The notes beneath the pieces were generated by a model. That model made no database searches. It worked only from the letters and a program-made list of their open reading frames with translations, and was not told where the DNA came from. Shown here one piece after another: positions 17,255-25,600 of a stretch of DNA of 64,000 nt. The stretch comes from CADEDV01 sp964596345. GTDB lineage: Bacteria > Bacteroidota > Bacteroidia > Chitinophagales > Chitinophagaceae. Where the stretch lies: positions 353,098 through 417,097 of the forward strand of contig CAZQSZ010000005.1 of NCBI GenBank assembly GCA_964596345.1, read 5' to 3'. Position numbers and translations under genes: made by a program. Position 1 is the stretch's first letter. Each line of letters begins with the position of its first letter.

Positions 17255-18073
17255 TTAGAAAAGCAAAAATGTAAGGCCACCATAATCTCCTAATTTAAAA
17301 GTTTGTTCAATTCCTATTAAATCAACTTGTGAACCTGGAGCTATTGAAGAAACCCATTTTGAAAGAGGGGCAACATTCTCAATATACTGAGGCTTTGGAA
17401 CGGAGTTATCAATTTCGTGAAATAAAGATTGTAAATATTCTTTGTGTACATTTATTACAGGCTTCTTTGATAACCCAGTTAGTTTAGCTAATGAATCTGA
17501 ACGAAAGCAATAGTGCTGTGATGGATCAGCTTTCCAGCGGATAAACATGCATGGTAAAATATCAAGCTTGGTGTAATGAATCGCTGTACATTCAATTGAA
17601 GTGTCGAATTGTTTTTTCAATGAAAGAATAGAGTCTAATCCTGGCTCCAGATTTTTTGCAAGATCTATGAAGAGCTTTTTGGGCATCAATAAGTGAGATG
17701 CAAAATGGTCAGCTTCAATTTCGTGCAATGGCTTTTTTAGCAAAGGATTGTCTGATAAAAAAGCTAATGATATACCTTTTTTGAGCTGATTTCTGTGATT
17801 GTCAATAAAGTAATGTCCAAAATCATGAGCAATTGTGAATCTAGCTCTTGGTGCTTTGATATCTGGCAACTGATCCGCATTAACATAAATAAAAAAATCC
17901 CCTTTTTCATGAACTAATTGGCCAAGAAAATGGTTGCCATAACCTTCATGAATTATGGTGATGTCTTTATCGAAAGCAATTTGTTCAAGATTTACTCTTC
18001 CATTGGCTAAATTTTGTTCGCCAATATACTCTGCTAGTTCTTCTATTTCAGAAAGAGTTGAAGACATTATCAT
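17255..18073 (-). CDS. ImmA/IrrE family metallo-endopeptidase
   Basis: A 272-residue protein with the zinc-peptidase motif in ARFTIAHDFGHYFI (H83, H87) and the third-ligand region HEIEADHFASHLLMP. The usual HExxH glutamate is an aspartate here (D84), a conservative change that may alter activity. Family members such as ImmA and IrrE cleave repressors or regulators after a stress signal. Its ATG overlaps the stop codon of the 109-residue gene by one base (TAATG), and a sigma-factor gene precedes that, so a regulatory module is likely. A second ATG two codons in is possible. Confidence 0.88.
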   Translation of the reverse strand: MIMSSTLSEIEELAEYIGEQNLANGRVNLEQIAFDKDITIIHEGYGNHFLGQLVHEKGDFFIYVNADQLPDIKAPRARFTIAHDFGHYFIDNHRNQLKKGISLAFLSDNPLLKKPLHEIEADHFASHLLMPKKLFIDLAKNLEPGLDSILSLKKQFDTSIECTAIHYTKLDILPCMFIRWKADPSQHYCFRSDSLAKLTGLSKKPVINVHKEYLQSLFHEIDNSVPKPQYIENVAPLSKWVSSIAPGSQVDLIGIEQTFKLGDYGGLTFLLF

Positions 18074-18402
18074 TATTTTTTCTTATTGCGTTTGGCCTTA
18101 TCTCTGTCCTCCTTCATTTTTTCCAAAATATCCGTAGGAAGCTGAGAACCTTCCCGGGCTGCCATAGCGAGATTTTCAAAAGCCTCTAGCTTCTTTTTCT
18201 TTGTTTGAAGGGGAGATTTTGAAGTAATGAAAGATGGTTCCTGAAGTTCTTCTGGCAAAATAATATCTGTTTTGCCATATCTTTTTTCGAATTCTAAAAC
18301 CTCTTCAGGTGTTTCAGGAAATAAAAGACCTCCTTTACGGAAGGCTTTCTGAATCATTTTTTCTTGCCTGGTCTCATTGGTATTTTCAACATTTTTTTTC
18401 AT
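18073..18402 (-). CDS. Small charged protein between sigma factor and ImmA-like protease
   Basis: A 109-residue, lysine/glutamate-rich soluble protein ending in KAKRNKKK. No domain is recognised. A central ETPEEVLEFEKRYG segment is likely helical. It ends one base into the ImmA-like start and begins 23 bases after the sigma-factor stop, so the three are cotranscribed. It could be a substrate of the protease, an anti-sigma factor or an antitoxin-like partner; ImmA-type proteases usually have a neighbouring target. Confidence 0.75.
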   Translation of the reverse strand: MKKNVENTNETRQEKMIQKAFRKGGLLFPETPEEVLEFEKRYGKTDIILPEELQEPSFITSKSPLQTKKKKLEAFENLAMAAREGSQLPTDILEKMKEDRDKAKRNKKK

Positions 18403-18425
18403 AAGTAAATTTTTGAACAGCAGGT

Positions 18426-19124
18426 TTAGTTTTTATTTTGGAAGCAAAGGCTTTTTAATTTTCGATAGGTTCTAGACTTAATTTGTCGGATATTTTCAGG
18501 TGTGGTGTTGTAAAGTTTACAAAGATATTCCATCGTATTAGGAGTCAAATGCAGCTTAGATTCGATACATCCTTCCATCGCATACTCAAAAAGGATATGT
18601 TTATCTCTTTCATTTTTAATACTGCCTAACGCCTGGACAAGAGTAAGCATAAACTGATTTGTGATCTCAATTTCATCTTCCTCCGAATGTTCTTTAACCA
18701 GTTTCAGTTCCGGAGGTGGTGAAACCGATTCGGGTAAAAGAGAATTGATTTCATCTATTGCCTCAATGTTGATTCTTTTAGCGTATTCTTTTCTGAACTG
18801 GTTTTTAGCCGATTTGCTCAACCAACTCTTTATCCGGGCGGTACATTCATTTTCAGATGCATTTTCAGGGAATTTAAATTTGGGTTTGTTCTGATAAATA
18901 CTACTGAAAGTTTCTTGGGTAATATCTTTTGCAAGATCTTCTGAATTATTGAAATTCCTTGTAAGATGTACAGTTGTTTTGAAAACGTACCCTTTGAATT
19001 TGTGAAAGAACTGTGTGTAAAGAGCATCATAGTTCTGCTTATCTTTTGCGGCACATAAAGCCTGAATGAGCTCTTTATCTGTTAAAGCGACCATTAGTTT
19101 TGGATTTAAAGTGGTGATTTCCAT
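18426..19124 (-). CDS. Sigma-70 family (ECF-like) RNA polymerase sigma factor
   Basis: A 232-residue protein with a region-2-like segment (about 25-125: YDALYTQFFHKF, EDLAKDITQETFSSIY, IKSWLSKSAKNQFRKEYAKR) and a C-terminal region-4-like segment (about 165-230: ERDKHILFEYAMEG, TPENIRQIKSRTYRKLKSL). It heads a minus-strand operon with the small charged protein, the ImmA-like protease and perhaps the helicase, and is divergent from the ubiquitin-like operon. The intervening 141 bases hold three copies of one motif facing both ways, suggesting that this factor drives both operons. The direction of regulation is inferred. Confidence 0.85.
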   Translation of the reverse strand: MEITTLNPKLMVALTDKELIQALCAAKDKQNYDALYTQFFHKFKGYVFKTTVHLTRNFNNSEDLAKDITQETFSSIYQNKPKFKFPENASENECTARIKSWLSKSAKNQFRKEYAKRINIEAIDEINSLLPESVSPPPELKLVKEHSEEDEIEITNQFMLTLVQALGSIKNERDKHILFEYAMEGCIESKLHLTPNTMEYLCKLYNTTPENIRQIKSRTYRKLKSLCFQNKN

Positions 19125-19149
19125 ACCGGACTTTATTTGTTAATAATAT

Positions 19150-19166
19150 AATCAGAAACCGTGACA
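19150..19166 (-). promoter_or_regulatory. Motif TGTCACGGTTnnnGATT, copy next to the sigma gene
   Basis: Minus-strand copy whose inner end lies 25 bases before the ATG of the sigma-factor gene at 19124. The distance mirrors that of the plus-strand copy from the Ubl start. It is a probable promoter element or regulator site. Confidence 0.75.
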
Positions 19167-19196
19167 GGTCGATCTTGGTATCATATATATTCTAAT

Positions 19197-19213
19197 AATC
19201 CACAACCGTGACA
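19197..19213 (-). promoter_or_regulatory. Motif TGTCACGGTTnnnGATT, middle copy
   Basis: Second minus-strand copy. Its TGTCACGGTT half forms one arm of the palindrome 19204-19231, and an AT-rich stretch follows it toward the sigma gene. Confidence 0.75.
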
Positions 19214-19231
19214 AGTTACGTTGTCACGGTT
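19204..19231. promoter_or_regulatory. Palindrome between the two divergent operons
   Basis: Perfect 11-bp arms (AACCGTGACAA / TTGTCACGGTT) separated by six bases. The right arm is part of the plus-strand motif and the left arm part of the middle minus-strand motif, so one site serves both directions. Confidence 0.85.
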
Positions 19232-19238
19232 ATTGATT
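19222..19238 (+). promoter_or_regulatory. Motif TGTCACGGTTnnnGATT, copy facing the Ubl operon
   Basis: Plus-strand copy ending 27 bases before the Ubl ATG at 19266 and followed by TATATGTAT, which could be the inner promoter element. Confidence 0.75.
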
Positions 19239-19265
19239 CTATATGTATAACAAAATCTGATAATT

Positions 19266-19574
19266 ATGGACACACAAAACAGACCTGAGATCGATGTAGA
19301 ACATTTTGCCAAAGAGGGCAAAGAGATTCCCAAAGGGCATACTTATATTATTACTGTAGACCGTCAAAAGTATAAAGTAACGGAAGAGTGTATGACCGGG
19401 AAAGAGATCTTAATAATTGCCGGAAAGACGCCACCTGAACGATTCCAACTGAATATGCGGCTTAAAGGAGGCAAAGTTGTGAAAGTGGGATATGATGAGA
19501 AAGTTTGCTTTACGACACCTGGTGTTGAAAAGTTTATGACTATTCCACTGGATCAAACAGAAGGAGGTAAGTAA
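19266..19574 (+). CDS. Ubiquitin-like modifier (multi-ubiquitin family domain)
   Basis: A 102-residue protein with one beta-grasp domain at about residues 25-95 (HTYIITVDRQKYKV, MTGKEILIIAG, then VKVGYDEKVCFTTPGVEKFMTIP), resembling the Multi_ubiq family. Its C-terminus is Gly-Gly-Lys, so loss of a single lysine would expose a diglycine ready for activation; the JAMM protease encoded two genes on could do this. Its stop codon touches the next ATG with no gap. The ~24-residue N-terminal extension is charged and probably flexible. The family call rests on pattern and on a fitting operon. Confidence 0.87.
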   Translation: MDTQNRPEIDVEHFAKEGKEIPKGHTYIITVDRQKYKVTEECMTGKEILIIAGKTPPERFQLNMRLKGGKVVKVGYDEKVCFTTPGVEKFMTIPLDQTEGGK

Positions 19575-19991
19575 ATGAGAAGGCAATTTCAATTACCTGA
19601 AGCAGATGTAATGTTTTTGGATGAGTTGGGTTTACCCTGGGAGGCTTTGAATGATCGTGGAATGCACTGGGTGATTATTTATAATTACCCTGTGCCACCC
19701 GGGTACAATGTGACTGAGGTTTCTGTGGGAATTAAGATTGAGACTGGTTATCCCAGGGCACAGTTAGATATGGCCTATTTTTTCCCGGCCATCACCAGGC
19801 TTGATGGCAAAGCTATTAATGCCATTACTGTTCAGTCTATAGACGGGAAGCAGTTTCAAAGGTGGTCGAGGCACAGATCGGGACAAAATCCATGGAGGGA
19901 AGGAGTTGACGATCTTTCAACACATATGGCTTTAGTTAGTTTTTGGTTTGAACAAGAATTTATAAAACGACCTAATGGCATTGCAGCTTAG
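19575..19991 (+). CDS. Prokaryotic E2-like protein (Prok-E2_E type), without cysteine
   Basis: A 138-residue protein matching the prokaryotic E2 family E pattern: a YPVPPGYN turn, beta strands up to MAYFFPAI (like the YPF/FPPS region of E2 folds) and a C-terminal QRWSRHRS..PWREG helix-loop segment followed by a long helix. The whole sequence has no cysteine, so a normal thioester-forming E2 active site is impossible. Conserved-looking His/Ser/Trp residues in the WSRH segment could matter instead. It starts immediately after the Ubl stop and overlaps the E1 gene by 17 bases. Family is likely; mechanism open. Confidence 0.8.
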   Translation: MRRQFQLPEADVMFLDELGLPWEALNDRGMHWVIIYNYPVPPGYNVTEVSVGIKIETGYPRAQLDMAYFFPAITRLDGKAINAITVQSIDGKQFQRWSRHRSGQNPWREGVDDLSTHMALVSFWFEQEFIKRPNGIAA

Positions 19992-21366
19992 AATATCAGG
20001 ATTACATCATGAAGTTTTGAAAGAACATTTATTGCCACCGGATGGGAGGGAGGCTGTAGCTGTTGCACTATGTGGAAGGTATAGGAACGGTCAGGATAAA
20101 ATAATAATGGTACATGACCTGACCTTAATACCTCATAATGAATGTTATTCACGGGAATGGGATTTATTATGCTGGCCAACAGAGAGAATCATTCCTTATT
20201 TTGAAAGAATCAGAGGAGGTGATTTTGCAATTTTGAAAATTCATAGTCATCCGGGTGGTTATGAGCAGTTTTCGGCGACAGATGACAGGTCTGATCATGA
20301 ATTTTTTGATTCTGTATTTGGATGGACAGATAGTAATGAGCCACATGCCAGCGCAGTAATGTTACCAGATGGTAATATTTTCGGAAGGTTTTTCTTTGAT
20401 GATCTTCACCATGAGCCTATTGACTTAGTATCAGTAGCTGGTGATGTGATACACAGATTTAAGAAAGGTAGCAGTTACTCTATTGCAGAACATGCCCAAA
20501 GAACAATTCAGGCATTTGGAGAAAAAACTTACCAATTATTGCGAGGACTGAGTATTGGTATAGTGGGATGCTCGGGAACCGGAAGCCCATTAATTGAACA
20601 ACTGGTGAGGTTAGGAGTGGGTAAGGTTGTTTTAATTGATCCCGATAAAGTAGAATTTAAGAACTTAAACAGAATACTTAATGCTACATGGAGTAATGCA
20701 GAAAGCGGGGATTATAAAACAGAGGTATTGGCAAATGCAATTAAGAACATTGGAATCGGGACTGAGACCGAAATCCATCATGTCAATTTATATGATGAGG
20801 TATCGACTTTACGGTCTTTAGCTGGATGTGATATAATATTTGGATGTGTTGATTCTGTAGATGGCAGACATTTGTTGAATCAATTATGCTCATTTTATCT
20901 TATTCCTTATTTTGATCTTGGAGTGAAATTAGAGGCAGATGGTTTGGGTGGAGTAAATAAGATTTGTGGGACAGTACATTATATTCAACCGGCTAAATCA
21001 TCTTTATACACAAGGGGACAGTATACGATGGAAGACCTAAGGGCAGCAGGTCAATACAGGAAAAATCCAGCTGAATACGAAAATCTCAAAAAGGAAGCCT
21101 ACATTAAAAATGTAAACGTTAATAACCCTGCGGTTATAAGTGTAAATATGCAAATTGCGAGCCACGCAGTGAATGAGTTTTTGAACAGGATACATCCATA
21201 TAAATCTGAATTACCGGGACAATATGCATCCAGTACCATTGATATTACTGAAGGTTATATTGTCAATGTGCAGGAAGCAGATTTTGAAGCTGATGCATAC
21301 CTGCGACGGAAGGTTGGTCGGGGAGATATGATTCCATATATTGAAATGCCTGAATTGTCATGTTGA
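19975..21366 (+). CDS. JAB/JAMM peptidase fused to ThiF/E1-like adenylating enzyme
   Basis: A 463-residue fusion. Residues about 1-150 are a JAB domain with a complete JAMM site: E26, then H90-x-H92-x7-S100-x2-D103. Residues about 185-440 are a ThiF/E1 adenylation domain with GIVGCSGTGS nucleotide loop, VLIDPDKVEFKNLNR and the acidic CVDSVDGR region. In many ThiF-type enzymes a P-x-x-P-C-L-x-C cluster follows; here the same place reads QPAKSSLYTRG, without cysteine. The enzyme should both mature or remove the Ubl and activate it. It overlaps both neighbours (17 and 7 bases), indicating tight coupling. Confidence 0.92.
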   Translation: MALQLRISGLHHEVLKEHLLPPDGREAVAVALCGRYRNGQDKIIMVHDLTLIPHNECYSREWDLLCWPTERIIPYFERIRGGDFAILKIHSHPGGYEQFSATDDRSDHEFFDSVFGWTDSNEPHASAVMLPDGNIFGRFFFDDLHHEPIDLVSVAGDVIHRFKKGSSYSIAEHAQRTIQAFGEKTYQLLRGLSIGIVGCSGTGSPLIEQLVRLGVGKVVLIDPDKVEFKNLNRILNATWSNAESGDYKTEVLANAIKNIGIGTETEIHHVNLYDEVSTLRSLAGCDIIFGCVDSVDGRHLLNQLCSFYLIPYFDLGVKLEADGLGGVNKICGTVHYIQPAKSSLYTRGQYTMEDLRAAGQYRKNPAEYENLKKEAYIKNVNVNNPAVISVNMQIASHAVNEFLNRIHPYKSELPGQYASSTIDITEGYIVNVQEADFEADAYLRRKVGRGDMIPYIEMPELSC

Positions 21367-21689
21367 AAAGAATGAAAGGAATATTGCGTATATTAGTCAA
21401 GTGGCTTCAACCTAAACATAAGACTGAATATCAAGAAGAGTTACCTGATCTCCTAAATAACAAGACTATTTATATTGTTGGCCAACCTGAGCAACCGTGG
21501 ATGGTTGCTTTTAAGTGTCCATGTGGGTGTGGCAATGTGATTCATTTAAACCTACTTCAAGATAGTAACCCAAGATGGCGGATAATAAAAAATTCTAAAG
21601 GCAGGATTACTATCTCTCCGTCAGTGTGGAGGACAAGAGGTTGCAAAAGCCATTTTTTTGTAAGGAAAAGTAAGATTGATTGGATTTAA
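21360..21689 (+). CDS. DUF6527-like zinc-binding protein of the Ubl operon
   Basis: A 109-residue protein with a KCPCGCG cluster at about residues 52-58 and a second RGCKSHFF segment at about 95-102, arranged like a small zinc ribbon or treble clef. It resembles DUF6527, which accompanies ThiF/Ubl genes. It overlaps the E1 gene by seven bases. Position and zinc-finger look suggest a ligase-like or substrate-adaptor role, which is inference. A second ATG at 21372 could be the real start. Confidence 0.75.
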   Translation: MLKRMKGILRILVKWLQPKHKTEYQEELPDLLNNKTIYIVGQPEQPWMVAFKCPCGCGNVIHLNLLQDSNPRWRIIKNSKGRITISPSVWRTRGCKSHFFVRKSKIDWI

Positions 21690-21716
21690 TTTTAGAGTTG
21701 ATAATCCTGACTTATA

Positions 21717-22163
21717 TCAGGCATTAACCAAACTTTTTTTTGTGTTCATCACACTTGCATTTCGAAAATGAGTGTTTTCGGGAACTACCAATTTATAAGG
21801 CCGGTTGAAGGCTTCCTGGGAAACTTTGAAACGGTCGGCCAGTTTGCGGATTACTTCTTTGGAAAGCCCTTTTTTGTAGTTGAGAATGTCTGAAACATAG
21901 CCCTTGCTAATATCGAGCACCGTTACAAGGTCTTTTGCTATCATATTGTGTTCATCCATGAGAGAATGAAGTAGCTGAACCGGGTCGAGTTCATCAAAAG
22001 TATTATGTTCTGTATCCCATTTTTCAATCAGCAAGGTGAGCAAGGCAATTTCGTCTTTTGTGTTGCGGTCTTTTGCGCCAGAAAAGACGAGTTCTTCGAG
22101 AGTGTTGCTGTACTCCCTGTATTGGGCTTTGCTGGTGATGACCTTGTATTTGAGTGTTCGCAT
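21717..22163 (-). CDS. higA: HigA-like antitoxin with helix-turn-helix
   Basis: A 148-residue antitoxin. The C-terminal half has an XRE-type HTH (MIAKDLVTVLDISKGYVSDILNYKKG region: DLVTVL, KGYVSDIL, LSKEVIRKLADRF). The N-terminal ~70 residues resemble HigA proteins that accompany HigB (YREYSNTLEELV, IALLTLLIEKW). It lies ten bases downstream of the toxin gene, the typical toxin-first order of hig systems. It would neutralise HigB and repress the operon through the palindrome at 22530. Confidence 0.88.
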   Translation of the reverse strand: MRTLKYKVITSKAQYREYSNTLEELVFSGAKDRNTKDEIALLTLLIEKWDTEHNTFDELDPVQLLHSLMDEHNMIAKDLVTVLDISKGYVSDILNYKKGLSKEVIRKLADRFKVSQEAFNRPYKLVVPENTHFRNASVMNTKKSLVNA

Positions 22164-22173
22164 TGTCCTTAAT

Positions 22174-22506
22174 TTAGTAAATACTTACTGTGTATTGTTT
22201 GTTATTTCCGCAAAGCTTGTCGTACTCTGCATGTGTTCCGATCCAGCATACAAACAAGTGAACCTGTTTATCTCCAAAAGCATATTTGCCAATCAACCGG
22301 TAGTTATTCCCGCCTATGTCAAAAACTGCCCTGTTTGATCCTTTGCCCAACAAATCCGTACTCGGAAAAGTTGCCTGGATGTCTGCCGGCATTTCCCATT
22401 CTGCATATTTGATCTTGGTGAGCCAATCTTTGAACGGTGCCCTGCTCTGCGGATTTTGCCTGGCAAATTCTTCGATTGTTTCCTTTCTTATTAAATGAAC
22501 TTTCAT
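22174..22506 (-). CDS. higB: HigB-type mRNA interferase toxin
   Basis: A 110-residue protein of the HigB_toxin family: MKVHLIRKETIEEFARQNP start, FKDWLTKI, then the core RAVFDIGGNNYRLIGKYAFG and FVCWIGTHAEYDKL. Family members are RelE-fold ribonucleases that cut mRNA on the ribosome. It is the first gene of the pair with HigA and is preceded by a perfect palindrome. Length is normal and the gene looks intact. Confidence 0.92.
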   Translation of the reverse strand: MKVHLIRKETIEEFARQNPQSRAPFKDWLTKIKYAEWEMPADIQATFPSTDLLGKGSNRAVFDIGGNNYRLIGKYAFGDKQVHLFVCWIGTHAEYDKLCGNNKQYTVSIY

Positions 22507-22529
22507 GCCAAAGATAAGATTTTAATTTG

Positions 22530-22554
22530 AAAAGTTCACAATTTGTGAACTTTT
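22530..22554. promoter_or_regulatory. Operator palindrome upstream of higBA
   Basis: Perfect 12-bp arms (AAAAGTTCACAA / TTGTGAACTTTT) around one central T, 24 bases before the higB ATG. This is the likely binding site for HigA autoregulation. Confidence 0.85.
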
Positions 22555-22619
22555 TATAGATTTAAGAATATCCTTTCAATAAAGTGTTTTGTGCATCTAC
22601 AAGTATGATTCTTAAGGAA

Positions 22620-25600
22620 TTAGGGTAGTCTTAGCCATTTATGCTCGTCAAATGAACGTTCTTTTTCTTCACCTTTATAAGTAAACTTTACAAAAAGTAT
22701 TTTTTGTTTTCCAGGATCAGGGTCATTGCCATTTACAATTCCATTGTCAACCTTAAAATGTAATTGCTTTTCTTTCTCAACAATTCTCTTTAAAGTATCA
22801 GTAATGTCAATCTCATTCGGTTCCTCATTGGAGGAAGAGAAATATTTGGCATAAATTATTTTTATATCATTTGACAAATTAGAATTGATCATGGAACTAA
22901 ACTCAGACATAGCAGTGTTATTAGCACCAGACTCCAGTTGTTCACGGAGAGAATCTATAAAACTAAATGCATCATTGCCAGCAGATGCAATTAATTCAAT
23001 GTAAAATGATTTGTTATTAGAAATAAGAGAGAAGCATTCGTCATCGGTAAATACCTTGAAAAGTATTCTTCTAACTGCATCGCCACTTTTTTCCTTCAAA
23101 CCTCCAAGTTCTCTGAGAGGCAATTCGAAAAACATGAAATGTTCGGTTGTAATGTCAATATCTCTTAAAAAACGATCTCGTATATCTTTTATAACTGGTT
23201 GCAGATGCGATTTGTCGGCTATTTTATAAACTAATTGCCATTTGCTTAAAGTATCTTCTTCGGATATGTCATAATCGTCAGGAGTATCTACAATCGAGTG
23301 TAGTGAATTTTTAAATGCCGCAAATACATTGTCATTCAATGAATTGATCCTTTTAGTACTGACAAGTATTGCCAATAAATCAAAAAGGTAGGATGAGGAG
23401 TCTTCAAAAGCCTCATTCCAATCATCTTCGGAGGCTTGTTCTGTATATCTAACAGCGGTTTCTAATATATGCCTAATAAGTTCATTATCAACTTTTACGG
23501 CTGACTTGTAAAAATCAGAATCGGGAATAATACTGATTAGATTGTCTACGGTAAGTTTAGTCTTCAGATAACCAGCCCAAGGATTTAGCTTATCTATCAA
23601 GACATCTTGCGTTATATCTAACGATGTTGCAATATTTTGGAATTCAGGCAAAACCTTTTCAATACTCATGGAATTACCTGAACCTTCAACAGTAAGCTTC
23701 TTAGCTATAGAGATTAGTGCAGGCTTAGACCAAGTAGTGGCGGTTAGTAATAGGCTACCGTAATAATTATAATGTTGGATTCGTGTTGATACTTCACTAA
23801 TAAACCTATCATCTATTATATCGAGAATTGCACTATCTATACCGCCCTGATTGGTAAAAGACTCACCCCTTGCTATACGCATTGCAGAAAGTTCATAATA
23901 TTCCGGGGAGTCCTTTTTAGCAGCAGACAGCAACTCATATATTTTTGAATCAGAAAGTTTAGTTGAAAGATAAAGTGCTGGGGAAACAGCTTTATAAGCA
24001 TCAAATATTGAATCAAGGTTTTCAAGAGTCACTTCGCTTTTCTTAATGACATTCTCTAATTCTGCTTTAAATTGTGTAAAGGAATAATTGGTTTTAATAT
24101 TCCAAAGAATCCAGGTATCATCCAAAGCGTTTGGAAGTTTATCGATATAGAATTTCTCCAATTGAGCATTATCACAGGTCACCTTGAATTTTCCATAATT
24201 TTCCTCGCCTTCAAACGCATAATCTACAAATACATCAGGCGCCACGGCTTTTGAATCAATCAATTGAATGTATCCAATATCAATATTGTTTTCGTTTAGG
24301 AAGTTTTCAAGATTCTGGAGTACTGCAAAGTATTTGGAACCTGAAAAGTCTTTGACATTGTAGAATTGGTCCAGTAGAAATTTTACGAACTTCTTTTTAT
24401 TATGTGTTCTTGCTTTTAAAATAAGGGTTTTGTACACTTCAGTGAATTCAATATGCTGTATCTGAAGGTTCATTTGGCGACCTACAACCCTGTCCCAAAT
24501 TACCTGCATTGCATCCTGGTCAGCTTCGGTAATTGATTTGTCGATCTGAGTCAGGCATTTGGACATTGCCTCAACTTCGATGTCTTCAGTAGGTATTTGT
24601 TCTAGGATTGATATGAAATCAGAATTCTTCGAAAATTCTTTAAGATCTTCAATTTTCATCTGACGAATTGCTATTTCAATTTCCCTTTGTAAAGTCACCT
24701 GTGTTGCTTTTTCTATAGGAACGTTATACATTAACGCTGCAATGTTATCAGCCAGAGAATCATCGCTACTAAAAAGATTTCTGGATTTTTCCAAGTAGCC
24801 TTTGTTTAAGATTTGAGAAAGGGGGTTTTCAGAAATTTGTTGTCGATTCATGACAAAAAGTGCCATGTAACGCAGCTTTATTTCCTTATCCCAAATTAGT
24901 TTTAAAGAAACCAAGTCGTTTATAAAGGCTATTATTTTTCGTGGGGTAATAGAGGTACTATATAAATCAAATACTTTTCTTGTGATGATATATTCCTCCT
25001 TTTCATTACCACCGAACGCTTCATTAAACTTATGTTCAAATAATTTCTTCCAATCTGTAATTACTGCAGGAGAAATATTAAAAATTACCGAAAACGTTTT
25101 ATTTATTAAGTGGTTTGTTTTTTCAAAGTCAATATCTTCCTCTTTTTCCCCAAAGGCTTCCCTTATATGTGCCCTATCAAAGGGTACTATTACGCATATT
25201 CTGGAATATGGTTCACTTGAAAAAAAAGTATGCAGTAGAGCCCAAATAACTTTGATTTTTTCAGCAGGCAATCGATCCATGTTATCAAATACAATGACAA
25301 TATTCATTTTGCTATCCTGATTCAGTTGGCTTAACCAATCTCTGAATTCTCTCAGTGAGGGCTCACTTTCTGATATTGTTTCATCGCTGACCTTCTTTAA
25401 ATCTTGTTTCTCGTAGATTCTGAATAAATGTACCAGATTCCAATTCTTTTTATCCCTTAAAGCTGAAATAACCCATATAATAATGGCAATTATCAGAGGC
25501 GCAGAGGTTATTAGTAATTTTAAGATTTCTTTTCCCTGAGGGAGTGTGTCAGAAATCGATTTTGCCAATGGCATTACTGCTGTAATAATAAGGGAAGCTA

